This document shows positions 9,812 to 18,343 of a stretch of 64,000 nucleotides of DNA, piece by piece (position 1 is the stretch's first letter; each line of letters begins with the position of its first letter). This DNA is from Stutzerimonas stutzeri. Its GTDB lineage: Bacteria; Pseudomonadota; Gammaproteobacteria; Pseudomonadales; Pseudomonadaceae. The position numbers and the translations under genes are program-made. A model generated the notes under the pieces. The model saw only the letters and a program-made list of their open reading frames with translations. It did no database searches and had not been told where the DNA came from. Location: contig NZ_CP007441.1 in assembly GCF_000590475.1 (NCBI RefSeq), positions 2,176,660 through 2,240,659 on the forward strand, written 5' to 3'.

Positions 9812-10138
9812 ATGGAACGGCTTTTCGTATACGGCTCGCTGGCACCCGGACGGCCGAACGAACACATCCTGGCCGGCGTGCCCGGCTCCTGGGAAGCGGC
9901 GAGCGTGACGGGCACGCTGCGTGCAGAGGGCTGGGGCGCCGCAATGGGGTTCCCCGGGCTCGACCTGGGGGAGCAGGGCGACACCATCGAGGGCCTGGTT
10001 TTCAGCTCCGATCAGCTAGCTGATCACTGGGAAAGGCTCGACGCATTCGAGGGTGACGCCTATATGCGCACACCGGCCGCCGTGCAGCTCGCCAGCGGCC
10101 AGACAGTCGAGGCATATGTCTACGCGCTACGGAAGTGA
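9812..10138 (+). CDS. gamma-glutamylcyclotransferase-like (AIG2/GGCT fold) protein
   Basis: 108 residues. It has the hallmark FVYGSL motif at residues 5-10, a GTLR beta-hairpin and the presumed catalytic glutamate E80 in RLDAFEGDAYMR. Members turn gamma-glutamyl amines or peptides into 5-oxoproline and free amine; the natural substrate of the short bacterial forms is usually unknown. Start ATG 9812 is preceded by GGGGA. A frame starting at 9758 would add a proline-rich stretch without homology. Confidence 0.8.
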   Translation: MERLFVYGSLAPGRPNEHILAGVPGSWEAASVTGTLRAEGWGAAMGFPGLDLGEQGDTIEGLVFSSDQLADHWERLDAFEGDAYMRTPAAVQLASGQTVEAYVYALRK

Positions 10139-10165
10139 GTGCCCGAGGCTAGCCGCATGCGCGGG

Positions 10166-11080
10166 CTACCGTCTCCATACCGACGCGATCCAGCCATAGC
10201 CACTGACCAGTACGATGCCGCTCAGCGCCAGAATCGCCCCGGCAATGAAGCTGGGCTCGACCGGCTCGGCCAGCAGCCATGCACCGAGCGCAACGCCTAG
10301 CAATGGCGTGAGAAAGGACAACACACCAAGCCGCGACGCGAGATAGCGGCGCAGCAAGGCAAACCAAAGTAGAAAGCTGGCAAAGGAGACGATCAGCGAC
10401 TGGAAGCCCAGGCTCAGCCAGACCAGTGGAGTCGGATTGAAAGTGGTGTGACCGATCAGAGCGGCGATAGGAAGCAGCAGTACGAAACCCATCAGCAGCT
10501 GATACAGGAGCGTCTGGGTTGCCGGCAGTGAAGAGAGCCGAGAGGCGCGGATCAGCACTGTGGTTGCGCCCCAGGCAGCGCCGGCCAGCAGGGCAAGAAA
10601 GTCGCCCCACAGCACGCTGGTTAACCCGGCGTCAGCACCGGCGCCGCGCAGGAAGGCCACAGCAATTCCGGCGAAGGCCAGACCCACGCCAACCCACTGC
10701 AGCAGGGCGAGGCGCTCGTTTGGCAGTTTCCAGTGCAGACCGAGGGCCGCGAACACCGGCGCGGTGTAGACGAATACCACGACATGTCCGGCGGAGGTGT
10801 GCCGAACGGCTTCGCCTACCAGCAGGAACTCCAGAGCAAAGCAGATACCGGCCAGACATCCTGGCTTCCACATGCCCTGCGCGACGGTCAGTCGTTCGCG
10901 ACGCCAGAGCATCAATGTCGCGACCAGCAGTGCTCCGATGCCCGACCGCAGGGCGATCTGCAACACAGGAGAGAAATCCGCTGCGGTCGCCTTCAATGCG
11001 ATCTGTTGCGCACTCCAGATCAGGCAGAGCAGTAGCATCAGACCAACGGCCATCGCATCCAGAGGTTTACGGGAGTCCAT
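10166..11080 (-). CDS. DMT-family (EamA) transporter
   Basis: 304 residues forming ten hydrophobic segments in two EamA repeats: the first from about residue 10 to 140, the second from about 155 to 290. It is an inner-membrane exporter of the drug/metabolite superfamily; substrates range from amino acids to metabolites and cannot be assigned. The N-terminus LMLLLCLIWSAQQIALK is typical. Start at 11080, and the neighbouring genes give no specific clue. Confidence 0.85.
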   Translation of the reverse strand: MDSRKPLDAMAVGLMLLLCLIWSAQQIALKATAADFSPVLQIALRSGIGALLVATLMLWRRERLTVAQGMWKPGCLAGICFALEFLLVGEAVRHTSAGHVVVFVYTAPVFAALGLHWKLPNERLALLQWVGVGLAFAGIAVAFLRGAGADAGLTSVLWGDFLALLAGAAWGATTVLIRASRLSSLPATQTLLYQLLMGFVLLLPIAALIGHTTFNPTPLVWLSLGFQSLIVSFASFLLWFALLRRYLASRLGVLSFLTPLLGVALGAWLLAEPVEPSFIAGAILALSGIVLVSGYGWIASVWRR

Positions 11081-11249
11081 CGATGCGTCTCGGCAGGGCG
11101 TAAGGCTGGGTGATCATTGTCAGGCGAGCCGCTATCCGTCGTCTGACTCGAATCGACCCTTGCTCAGATGTCATAGACCGGACTACGCGGCGCTGTCACC
11201 TGACTATCACTGCGCGCCGCCCCGGCCTGGCATCGGACTGCGAACGCGG

Positions 11250-11675
11250 TCATTTGGCGAACAGCTGGCTCATATCCTTGAATGCCTTGAATTCCAGCGC
11301 ATTGCCGCAGGGATCGAAGAGGAACATGGTGGCCTGCTCGCCGACCTGGCCCTGGAAGCGCACATAAGGCTCGATGACGAACTGGGTGCCCAAAGCGCGC
11401 AAGCGCTCGGCCAATGCTTCCCACTCCGGCCAGCTCAGTACGATGCCGAAGTGCGGCACCGGCACGTCATGACCGTCCACCGCGTTGGTGTGCGCGGCGT
11501 CCTGCGTCTGGGTCTTGGGGTGTTCATGGATCACCAGTTGATGCCCATAGAAGTCGAAGTCGACCCAATGCTCGGACGAACGTCCTTCGGCAAGGCCGAA
11601 TACTTCTCCGTAGAAATGGCGGGCCGCTGGCAAGTCGTAAACGGGAATCGCAAGGTGAAACGGGGAGAGGCTCAT
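11250..11675 (-). CDS. VOC (glyoxalase/bleomycin-resistance fold) protein
   Basis: 141 residues with two beta-alpha-beta-beta-beta modules: FHLAIPVYDLPAARHFYGEVFGL near the start and PHFGIVLSW...FLFDPCGNALEFKAFKD at the end. Candidate metal ligands are H7, H83 region and E in NALEFK. Members include lyases, dioxygenases and resistance proteins; the reaction here is unknown. Start at 11675 has AAGGAAG upstream. It is divergent from the LysR gene at 11792, which is its likely regulator. Confidence 0.8.
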   Translation of the reverse strand: MSLSPFHLAIPVYDLPAARHFYGEVFGLAEGRSSEHWVDFDFYGHQLVIHEHPKTQTQDAAHTNAVDGHDVPVPHFGIVLSWPEWEALAERLRALGTQFVIEPYVRFQGQVGEQATMFLFDPCGNALEFKAFKDMSQLFAK

Positions 11676-11791
11676 CGGGGCTTCCTTTTTCTGATTAGAA
11701 CGACAATGGTCATTCTGGCCGATTTGTCGCGCTCGCCAACAACGGATATGTTTTGATTCGAGCCTCAAAAAAATCGATCAGAAAGACGCCC

Positions 11792-12679
11792 ATGATTCGA
11801 GAGATAAAAACCTTCCTGGCCATTGCTCGGTGCGGCAGCTTCGCGGCGGCAGGCAACCAGATCGGCTTGACACAATCTGCTGTGAGCGCCCAGATAAAAA
11901 ATCTCGAAGAGAGCTTAGGCCTGCGTTTGTTCGATCGAACCGGGCGTTCAGCGCACCTCAATGCCGCCGGGTTGCGCGCGTTGCCGCTGGCCGAGCAGAT
12001 TCTTGAGACGTTCGCACAGATGGGCCAGCCCGAGTCGCTGACTGAATATCGTGGCGAGCTGCGTATCGGCGCGATCGCCACGGTTCAGACCGGGCTGCTG
12101 CCGCCGGTTCTGTTGCGCTTGCGGCGTGAGGCGCCAGGCGTAGCGCCCAAACTCGTCCCGGGTGTTTCGCTGAACCTGCTGTCACAGGTCGATGCGGGCG
12201 ATATCGACCTGGCGGTGATGATCCGCCCGCCGTTTGCGTTGCCCAAGGAGCTGCATGCCGAGCTGATCCAGCAGGAGCCGTTCGTTTTGATCGCGCCTTT
12301 GGAAACCGAAGGTGAGGACCCGTTCCAGCTGCTCGCCGATTACCCCTTGGTGCGTTACGACCGGAGTTCGTTTGGTGGTCGCCAGGTCAGTTACTTCTTG
12401 CGCAAACACCGATTGGAGGTGCGCCCAGGGCTCGAGCTCGACGAGCTCGACGCGATCGTCAAGATGGTAGAAAGCGGACTGGGCGTGGCGCTAGTGCCCA
12501 AAGCCGGACTCTGGTTGGAGCGTGAACCGACGGTTCGCATACTGCCGCTCGGCAGTGCCACCTTCTATCGCGAACTGGTGCTGGTCAGCCGCCACAGCGC
12601 GCAGCAGTTGCCGCTGCATCAGTTGCTTCGACGATGCCTGCGAAGCGCGCTGAGTGACGGTGAAGGGCACCCTGCCTGA
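11792..12679 (+). CDS. LysR-family transcriptional regulator
   Basis: 295 residues. The N-terminal winged helix-turn-helix (MIREIKTFLAIARCGSFAAAGNQIGLTQSAVSAQIKNLEESLG) is followed by a periplasmic-binding-like effector domain from about residue 90. It is transcribed away from the VOC gene, with 116 bp between start codons, the usual arrangement for a LysR protein and its target. The ATG at 11792 gives the standard LysR N-terminus; extension to 11753 is unlikely. Effector unknown. Confidence 0.88.
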   Translation: MIREIKTFLAIARCGSFAAAGNQIGLTQSAVSAQIKNLEESLGLRLFDRTGRSAHLNAAGLRALPLAEQILETFAQMGQPESLTEYRGELRIGAIATVQTGLLPPVLLRLRREAPGVAPKLVPGVSLNLLSQVDAGDIDLAVMIRPPFALPKELHAELIQQEPFVLIAPLETEGEDPFQLLADYPLVRYDRSSFGGRQVSYFLRKHRLEVRPGLELDELDAIVKMVESGLGVALVPKAGLWLEREPTVRILPLGSATFYRELVLVSRHSAQQLPLHQLLRRCLRSALSDGEGHPA

Positions 12680-12765
12680 GCGCCTGCACGAATGTTCCAG
12701 ACATACGTTTGGCTCCGTATTAGGATCACCCTTCGCACGCTGAATACTTCTGCCCCGAGCGCTCG

Positions 12766-13611
12766 ATGCATACCGATGATCGTAGCTGGATCACCCTTCG
12801 CCAGGATGCCGATACCGGTATCGAGACCATTCGTGCGCACTTCGAGGGCCATGCATTCGACCCTCACTGGCATGACAGCTATTTGATTGGCTTCACCGAA
12901 CAAGGTGTTCAGCAATTCAGTTGCCGGGGTGCGTTGCACAAGAGCACGCCCGGCCAGATCTTTCTTGTCGAGCCCGGTGAGATCCACGACGGTGACGCAC
13001 CTGTCGACGGCGGGTTCACCTATTCAATGCTTTACCTGGAGCCGACCTGGCTTGCGCGGGAGTTGCGTACGCTTGACGATACGCCGCTAGCCTGTGGTGT
13101 ACCTGGATTCGATAGAACCCTGACGGAGCGCCCCCAGCTGCTAAGTGCCATCGCGAACGCGTTCCACGCGCTGGAGCAACGCGACCTGCGCATCGTGCGC
13201 GAGACGGCACTTGATGAGCTGCTGCTAAACCTGGACGACCACTTACGCTGGCGACAATCACGGCAAAACGATCCACGCCTGCCGCGTGTCGCCATTCGTG
13301 CGCGCGAATACCTTCATGCGCATTTTGACCAGGATATCGGTCTGGACGAGTTGGCTGCAGTGACGGACGTCAGTCGATTTCGCTTGTCCCGGGCGTTCAA
13401 AGCGGCGTTCGGGCTCGCACCGCATGCTTACCTCATCCAGTTGCGCCTGGCACGGGCGCGACATCTGCTGGCCCGAGGACAAGCGCCTGCCGAGGTCGCC
13501 TCCATCCTCGGCTTTGCCGACCAGAGCCACCTTGGCCGATGGTTTCGACGCGCTTACGGCCTGACCCCGGCGCACTACCGCACGCGCTGCTCGAATCTTC
13601 CAGACGACTGA
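12766..13611 (+). CDS. AraC-family regulator with cupin sensor domain
   Basis: 281 residues. Residues 1-150 form a cupin-like ligand domain (HFEGHAFDPHWHDSYLIGFTEQG, VEPGEIHDGD); residues about 175-275 carry the two AraC helix-turn-helix motifs (LDELAAVTDVSRFRLSRAFKAAFGLAPHAYLIQLRLARARHLL and VASILGFADQSHLGRWFRRAYGLTPAHYR). It lies 105 bp before a LysE-type exporter on the same strand and probably regulates it, a pairing frequent in proteobacteria. Confidence 0.88.
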   Translation: MHTDDRSWITLRQDADTGIETIRAHFEGHAFDPHWHDSYLIGFTEQGVQQFSCRGALHKSTPGQIFLVEPGEIHDGDAPVDGGFTYSMLYLEPTWLARELRTLDDTPLACGVPGFDRTLTERPQLLSAIANAFHALEQRDLRIVRETALDELLLNLDDHLRWRQSRQNDPRLPRVAIRAREYLHAHFDQDIGLDELAAVTDVSRFRLSRAFKAAFGLAPHAYLIQLRLARARHLLARGQAPAEVASILGFADQSHLGRWFRRAYGLTPAHYRTRCSNLPDD

Positions 13612-13660
13612 TTACTCGGCTCTCAGAATGGTGGCCTGTACCCACTCAGGAGCCAGCACG

Positions 13661-13720
13661 ATGAGCGATATTTCCAGTTGTGCCCTGCGAAGCCGCTGCG
13701 GTCGGGAGCGTCGGCCATGA
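13661..13720 (+). CDS. possible 19-residue leader peptide before the LysE exporter
   Basis: An ATG with CAGGAG upstream opens a 19-codon frame (MSDISSCALRSRCGRERRP) whose TGA overlaps the ATG of the exporter (CCATGA). This could couple translation of the exporter to the leader. The peptide is Arg/Ser/Cys rich without known similarity. It may also be a chance frame; support is the ribosome site and exact overlap only. Confidence 0.3.
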   Translation: MSDISSCALRSRCGRERRP

Positions 13721-14316
13721 TCGAGCTGCTGCCGTTTGTCTTGTTTGCGTTCGTGGCATCCATCACGCCAGGGCCGACCAATGTGCTGGTGCTCAGCCAC
13801 AGCGTGCGCTTCGGTGTGCTTGGCGCTTTGCCAATCGTTCTGGGTGGCTGCGCAGGTGCCACCCTGGTGGTGCTGGCGGTTGGCCTCGGCGTTGGCGATG
13901 CGGTGGCGACGCATACTCTGCTGCAGAGCCTGATGAAGGGGCTCGGTATCCTCTGGCTGAGCTATCTCGCCTGGCAGATCTATACGAGTCCGGAACCCGA
14001 ACGCGTAGAGGACCAGGCGGCGGGGTCGCGTATCGGCTTCCTGGCCTCGGCAGGCTTGCAGCTGGTCAATCCCAAGGCCTGGATGATGGCTATTGCGGTC
14101 ATTAGTGTATTTGCCCGCCCCGGCGCGGAGCGCTGGCATGACGTTGCGCAGCTATCACTGGTGTTCTTCTGCATTTCCCTGCCTTGCCTGGGCGCTTGGG
14201 CGCTCCTCGGACGAGGTGCGGCAGCGCTCCTGGGATCCAGGGCACGGCGGGTAGTATTTAATCGGAGCCTGGCGGTACTGTTGCTGCTGTCTGCCTTGGC
14301 GACGTTATTGCCGTGA
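13717..14316 (+). CDS. LysE/RhtB-family amino-acid exporter
   Basis: 199 residues, about six transmembrane segments. The N-terminal signature FVASITPGPTNVLVLSHSVRFG is diagnostic for the LysE/RhtB family, and the second conserved stretch GLQLVNPKAWMMAIAVISVF is present at about 118-138. These inner-membrane proteins expel amino acids or homoserine lactone-like compounds. ATG 13717 is preceded by GGGAG. The AraC gene upstream is the probable regulator. Confidence 0.88.
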   Translation: MIELLPFVLFAFVASITPGPTNVLVLSHSVRFGVLGALPIVLGGCAGATLVVLAVGLGVGDAVATHTLLQSLMKGLGILWLSYLAWQIYTSPEPERVEDQAAGSRIGFLASAGLQLVNPKAWMMAIAVISVFARPGAERWHDVAQLSLVFFCISLPCLGAWALLGRGAAALLGSRARRVVFNRSLAVLLLLSALATLLP

Positions 14317-14351
14317 TTGCCTGTAGTCGTGGTCGTGCGCGAGCGCCTTGG

Positions 14352-15278
14352 TTATCGAGCGTGCCGGCCGGCTACGGGTGCATGCTGCGCCATCAGCTCA
14401 GCGATCCAGTCGATGAACACGCGCAGTTTGGCGCTGACATGCCGGTTCGGGGGAAACGCGATATACATCGGCATCGAATCGAGTTGCCAGCTTTCGAACA
14501 GGGGAATCAACTCGCCGCGTGTGAGGTGATCCTTGGCCATGTAGTCGGGCAGCCATAAAACACCCAGCCCGGCCAGGCCGGCCGCGAGGTAAGCGTTGCC
14601 GTCGTCGACCGAGAGTACATAGCGACCGAGTACCTTGATGCTCTCTCCGTTGCCGTGCATGGCATACGGAAAAACCTTACCGGTGCGCGCCCAGAGGAAG
14701 CCTACGATACGGTGGTGCGTGTCCTGCAGTTCCCGCGGGTGAGTGGGTGTGCCGGCGCGCTCCAGGTAACTCGGCGCCGCATAGACCCCGAGCCGCAGGT
14801 CGCCGACGTGCCGCGCCATCAGCGACTGGTCGGTGAGCTCGCCGCCGCGTACGACACAGTCCACGTTCTCGCCGATCAAATCGACCGTCCGATCGCTCAC
14901 GCCCATGTCCAGCTGAATATCAGGGTACCGCGCGTGGAACTCGGGCAGCGCCGGTACCAGAATCATCCGGGCGAAGGGGCTGGGCACGTCCACGCGCAAC
15001 CGACCCCGAGGGAGTGCCGAGGCACTGGACAGGCTGGTTTCGGCATCATCCATGTCAGCAAGCAGGCGGACTACGCGTTCATAGTAGGCAGCGCCGTCGG
15101 CGGTGACGTTGACCTTGCGGGTGGTCCGGTTGAGCAGCCTGACGCGCAACCTGGCCTCCAACTGCTGCACCAGCTGCGACACTGTGGTCTTGCTCATGTG
15201 CAGGGTTTCGGCTGCCTTGGTGAAGCTGCCGGTCTCAACCACGCGGATGAATGCCTTCATCGCATCAAAACGGTCCAT
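14352..15278 (-). CDS. LysR-family transcriptional regulator
   Basis: 308 residues, DmlR/CrgA-like type. DNA-binding domain: MDRFDAMKAFIRVVETGSFTKAAETLHMSKTTVSQLVQQLEARL; the effector domain begins near residue 90 with GRLRVDVPSPFARMILVPALPEF. The ATG at 15278 gives the standard N-terminus. It is divergent from the Rid-family gene at 15418, with 139 bp between them, and may control it. Confidence 0.88.
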   Translation of the reverse strand: MDRFDAMKAFIRVVETGSFTKAAETLHMSKTTVSQLVQQLEARLRVRLLNRTTRKVNVTADGAAYYERVVRLLADMDDAETSLSSASALPRGRLRVDVPSPFARMILVPALPEFHARYPDIQLDMGVSDRTVDLIGENVDCVVRGGELTDQSLMARHVGDLRLGVYAAPSYLERAGTPTHPRELQDTHHRIVGFLWARTGKVFPYAMHGNGESIKVLGRYVLSVDDGNAYLAAGLAGLGVLWLPDYMAKDHLTRGELIPLFESWQLDSMPMYIAFPPNRHVSAKLRVFIDWIAELMAQHAPVAGRHAR

Positions 15279-15417
15279 CTCTGCTCCAATCTCAAGGATT
15301 GTTTGGATTCTACAAACAGTGGTGGGTAGACGCGCCAGTTTATCCGGGAAATGGGGCCGCTTAGATTGATTCCATCGTAAACGACAGGTCGGCTTGGCCT
15401 GCTGATGGAGGTATCTC

Positions 15418-15822
15418 ATGACTCAACGTGACGTTGTATTCCCGCCCGGGCGCCAGGCGCTCTACGAACGCAACCGCTACTCGCCGGCGATCCGTGCCAA
15501 TGGCTTCCTGTTCGTGTCGGGGCAAGTCGGCAGCCGTGAGGATGGCTCGCCCGAGCCGGACCTTGAGGCGCAGGTCCGGCTCGCGTTCGAGAACTTGAAC
15601 GCGATTCTGAAGGCTGCGGACTGCACCTTCGATGATGTGGTCGACGTCACCGTGTTCATGGTGGATCCGGAGTCGAAATTCGAAACCATCTGGAAAGTCG
15701 TCCCGGAGTTCTGGGGAAGCGCACCGCACCCGACGCTGACCGCAGTCGGGGTGACCTGGCTCTACGGCTTCCAGTTCGAAATAAAGGTGATCGCGAAACT
15801 GCCAGAGACCACTGATTACTGA
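15418..15822 (+). CDS. Rid-family protein (YjgF fold) lacking the catalytic arginine
   Basis: 134 residues with the YjgF/Rid fold: YSPAIRANGFLFVSGQVG, then FENLNAILKAADCTFDDVVDVTVFMVD and a C-terminal EIKVIAKLPE strand. Archetypal RidA hydrolyses reactive enamine/imine intermediates using an Arg in a PARS/T motif. Here the aligned stretch is HPTLTAVGV, with Leu (L107) where Arg is expected, so imine deaminase activity is doubtful. It belongs among the Rid subgroups of unassigned function. Start ATG 15418 has GGAGG upstream. Confidence 0.85.
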   Translation: MTQRDVVFPPGRQALYERNRYSPAIRANGFLFVSGQVGSREDGSPEPDLEAQVRLAFENLNAILKAADCTFDDVVDVTVFMVDPESKFETIWKVVPEFWGSAPHPTLTAVGVTWLYGFQFEIKVIAKLPETTDY

Positions 15823-15841
15823 CCCGATTCGATCGAGTCAG

Positions 15842-16846
15842 TCACCGTGGCGCGGCCGCTGTGCTGCCGCGCACGATCAGTTCGTAGGGCAGTACGAGAT
15901 GCGGTGTTTCGAGAGGACGCTTCTCGAACTGCGCCACCAGCATCTCGACTGCCTGCCGGCCGAACGCCTCGGCGGGTTGGGCGATGGTCGTCAACGGCGG
16001 GTCGCAGAAGGCAGCGAAGGGGATGTCATCGAATCCGGCGACCGACATATCCTGCGGGACCCGTAAGCCGGATTGGCGGATGCGCTGGATGGCGCCAATC
16101 GCCATCTCATCGTTCTCGCAGAAGATCGCTGTGGGCCGGTTCGGGTAACGCAATAGCCGGTCGGCCGCTTCGTAGCCGGCCTGTAAGGTGAAGTTGCCGC
16201 GGCAGAGCAGTTCGGGGTCGGCTGCAATGCCGGCCGCGCTGAGTGCATCCTCGTAGCCGGCGATCCGGTCACGCGTCAGCGGACTGCCTTGCGGCCCCTT
16301 GATTAGGCCGATGCGACGATGGCCCAGTGCGAGCAGGTGTTCGGTCATCGTGCGGGCGGCGGCGCGGTTGTCCAGGCGCACAGTAGGACAGGGCGGCGTA
16401 TCGAGCACTTCGCAAGCGTTGACCATAGGCGGCGGATCGTCGCCGTGACGACAGATCTCGCCGAACGGGTTGAAAGCTCGCAACTGAATAACGCCGTCGG
16501 CCTGATGGGCGTGGACCAGTTCGGCGTACGCCGTCTCGACGTCCTCCCGACCCCGGGTATCGCACAGCAGCACGCGGTAGTCGAACGCCTGCGCGGCTTC
16601 CTGGATGCCACTGATAACGCGGGCGAAGAATACGTTGGCAATAGCCGGAACCAGCACGACGAGGTTACGCGTCTTGCGCGAACGGAATTGTACGGCCATC
16701 AGATTGGGGCGGTAGCCAGCCTGCTCGACTGCAGCATGCACACGGTCACGCGTCTGTGGGGAAACCCTTTCGGGCGTTTTCAACGTGCGCGATACGGTGG
16801 CAACAGAAACCCCGGCCAGCTCGGCCACCTTGCGAATGTTTGGCAT
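15842..16846 (-). CDS. LacI-family repressor of the sugar cluster
   Basis: 334 residues. The helix-turn-helix and hinge are at 1-60 (MPNIRKVAELAGVSVATVSRTLKTPERVS, then NLMAVQFRSRKT), followed by a sugar-binding periplasmic-type core with VLVPAIANVFFARVISGIQEAA, LDNRAAARTMTEHLLALGHRRIGLI and FDDIPFAAFCDPPLTTI. The ATG at 16846 gives the standard LacI start. It is transcribed away from the dehydrogenase gene, whose promoter holds a perfect LacI-type operator; the inducer is probably the substrate or a product of that cluster. Confidence 0.9.
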   Translation of the reverse strand: MPNIRKVAELAGVSVATVSRTLKTPERVSPQTRDRVHAAVEQAGYRPNLMAVQFRSRKTRNLVVLVPAIANVFFARVISGIQEAAQAFDYRVLLCDTRGREDVETAYAELVHAHQADGVIQLRAFNPFGEICRHGDDPPPMVNACEVLDTPPCPTVRLDNRAAARTMTEHLLALGHRRIGLIKGPQGSPLTRDRIAGYEDALSAAGIAADPELLCRGNFTLQAGYEAADRLLRYPNRPTAIFCENDEMAIGAIQRIRQSGLRVPQDMSVAGFDDIPFAAFCDPPLTTIAQPAEAFGRQAVEMLVAQFEKRPLETPHLVLPYELIVRGSTAAAPR

Positions 16847-17075
16847 AACTCCTCGGCGGTTGGTGCCGGTCATGGTCAAGACCAGCGAGTGAATAGCGTA
16901 ACGCACCCGTTGTTTGCGAACAGCGGTTTGACTCATGCGTAACCGTGCGCCATGCCCCTTACCGACGTTGGCTTCGACCAATGGACCCTTTCGGTATCCG
17001 TACGTCTCGCAATCCCGTCCATCGCTCGCGCTGCAGCGCCGGGGCGGGAATCGCTTCGAATTTCGCCTCACCCGC

Positions 17076-17126
17076 TTGACAGTCCCAACTTTAATGCTAG
17101 TTTCTGATCGATGTAACCGGTTACAT
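17076..17126 (+). promoter_or_regulatory. sigma-70-like promoter with LacI-type operator
   Basis: A -35 box TTGACA at 17076-17081 is followed by a weak -10 (TAGTTT at 17098-17103, 16-bp spacer). Immediately downstream, at 17111-17126, lies the perfect 16-bp palindrome ATGTAACCGGTTACAT with the central CG typical of LacI/GalR operators. It covers the expected start point, 36 bp before the first codon of the dehydrogenase gene. Repression by the divergent LacI protein is the natural reading. Confidence 0.8.
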
Positions 17127-17162
17127 TAGGGTTATCAATCAATTTCAGTTGGGGTGCAAAAG

Positions 17163-18320
17163 ATGGCTACAGCCGGTCGGACCAAGGTTCGAATGGGCAT
17201 GGTGGGCGGTGGCGAAGGGGCGTTCATTGGTCGGGTGCACCGCCAGGCGATGCGTCTCGACGGGCAGATCGAACTGGTCTGCGGCGCGTTCAGCCGGGAT
17301 ATGGAGAACAACAGACGAAGTGGTGAGTCGCTGCACCTCGATCCCGAGCGATGCTACTCCTCCTGGGAGGCACTACTGACTGGCGAGCAGGCGCGACCAG
17401 CCGATCAGCGTATGGAGCTGCTGGCCATTGTCACACCCAATCATCTCCATGCATCCATTGCCGAGGCTGCGCTGCGTGCGGGCTTCCATGTGTTTTCCGA
17501 GAAGCCGGCTGCATTGTCGTTGGCCGACGTGCAGAACTTGGCCGCCACGCTGGCTAGCAGCGGCTATTTCTATGGTTTGGCCCATACCTACCAAGGCTAT
17601 CCGATGGTCTGGCAGGCGCGGCATATGGTGCAAACCGGTGTGCTTGGAAACCTGCGAAAGCTCTATGTCGAGTACCCGCAGGGCTGGCTGAGCGAGGACC
17701 AGGCCGGACGTGGGAACAAGCAGGCGGCCTGGCGAGGTGAGCCGGAGCAGGCCGGACCGAGCGGCTGCATGGGAGACATTGGAATCCATGCGTTCAACCT
17801 TGCCGAGTTCGTCAGCGGCCAGCGTATCGAGCGCCTATGTGCCGATTTGGGTGTTCACGTAGAAGGTCGGCAACTCGACGACGATGGCGCCGTGCTGTTC
17901 CAGACCGATAAGGGCGTCGGTGGCGTGCTTATCGCCAGCCAGGTCTGCGCCGGGGAGGAAAACGCCTTGAGGTTGCGCCTGTATGGCGACCGAGGCGGTA
18001 TCGAATGGCGGCAAGAGGAGCCGAACAGCCTGGTCCATCGACCACTTGGAGAGTCGCTGCGAGTGCTGCGTGCCGGTGTTGACCAGCACTGGCTATGCGA
18101 TGAAGCCCTTCGACGGTTGCGCCTGCCTGCCGGGCACCCGGAGGGCTATCTCGAGGCCATGGCCAATCTTTATAACGACTTCGCCGCTGGCATCCGCACT
18201 GGAGTGCCACCCGATGTGCCCGGTATTGAGGCGGGTCTGCGCGGTATGGCCTTCATCGAGACGGTGATTGCCAGTCATCGCAGCGATAGCAAGTGGACGA
18301 CATTCGCAGCCATTGAATGA
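17163..18320 (+). CDS. Gfo/Idh/MocA-family oxidoreductase
   Basis: 385 residues. The N-terminal Rossmann fold binds NAD(P) (MGMVGGGEGAFIGRVHRQAMRL, a GGGxGAFIG variant), and the catalytic Lys is probably in the conserved FSEKPAALSLADVQ. The C-terminal beta-sheet domain carries GDIGIHAFNLAEF, where His is the usual acid/base. Members oxidise or reduce hydroxyls of sugars or cyclitols, often at C3. The ATG at 17163 is chosen over GTG 17154 on spacing. The stop overlaps an in-frame ATG of the next gene, so the two are coupled. Confidence 0.87.
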   Translation: MATAGRTKVRMGMVGGGEGAFIGRVHRQAMRLDGQIELVCGAFSRDMENNRRSGESLHLDPERCYSSWEALLTGEQARPADQRMELLAIVTPNHLHASIAEAALRAGFHVFSEKPAALSLADVQNLAATLASSGYFYGLAHTYQGYPMVWQARHMVQTGVLGNLRKLYVEYPQGWLSEDQAGRGNKQAAWRGEPEQAGPSGCMGDIGIHAFNLAEFVSGQRIERLCADLGVHVEGRQLDDDGAVLFQTDKGVGGVLIASQVCAGEENALRLRLYGDRGGIEWRQEEPNSLVHRPLGESLRVLRAGVDQHWLCDEALRRLRLPAGHPEGYLEAMANLYNDFAAGIRTGVPPDVPGIEAGLRGMAFIETVIASHRSDSKWTTFAAIE

Positions 18321-18343
18321 TAGGTACGCACATGGAGCACGCT

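Noticed and set aside
10009..10026. GATCAGCTAGCTGATC palindrome
   Set aside because: It lies inside the cyclotransferase-like coding sequence and is explained by codons; no regulatory context.
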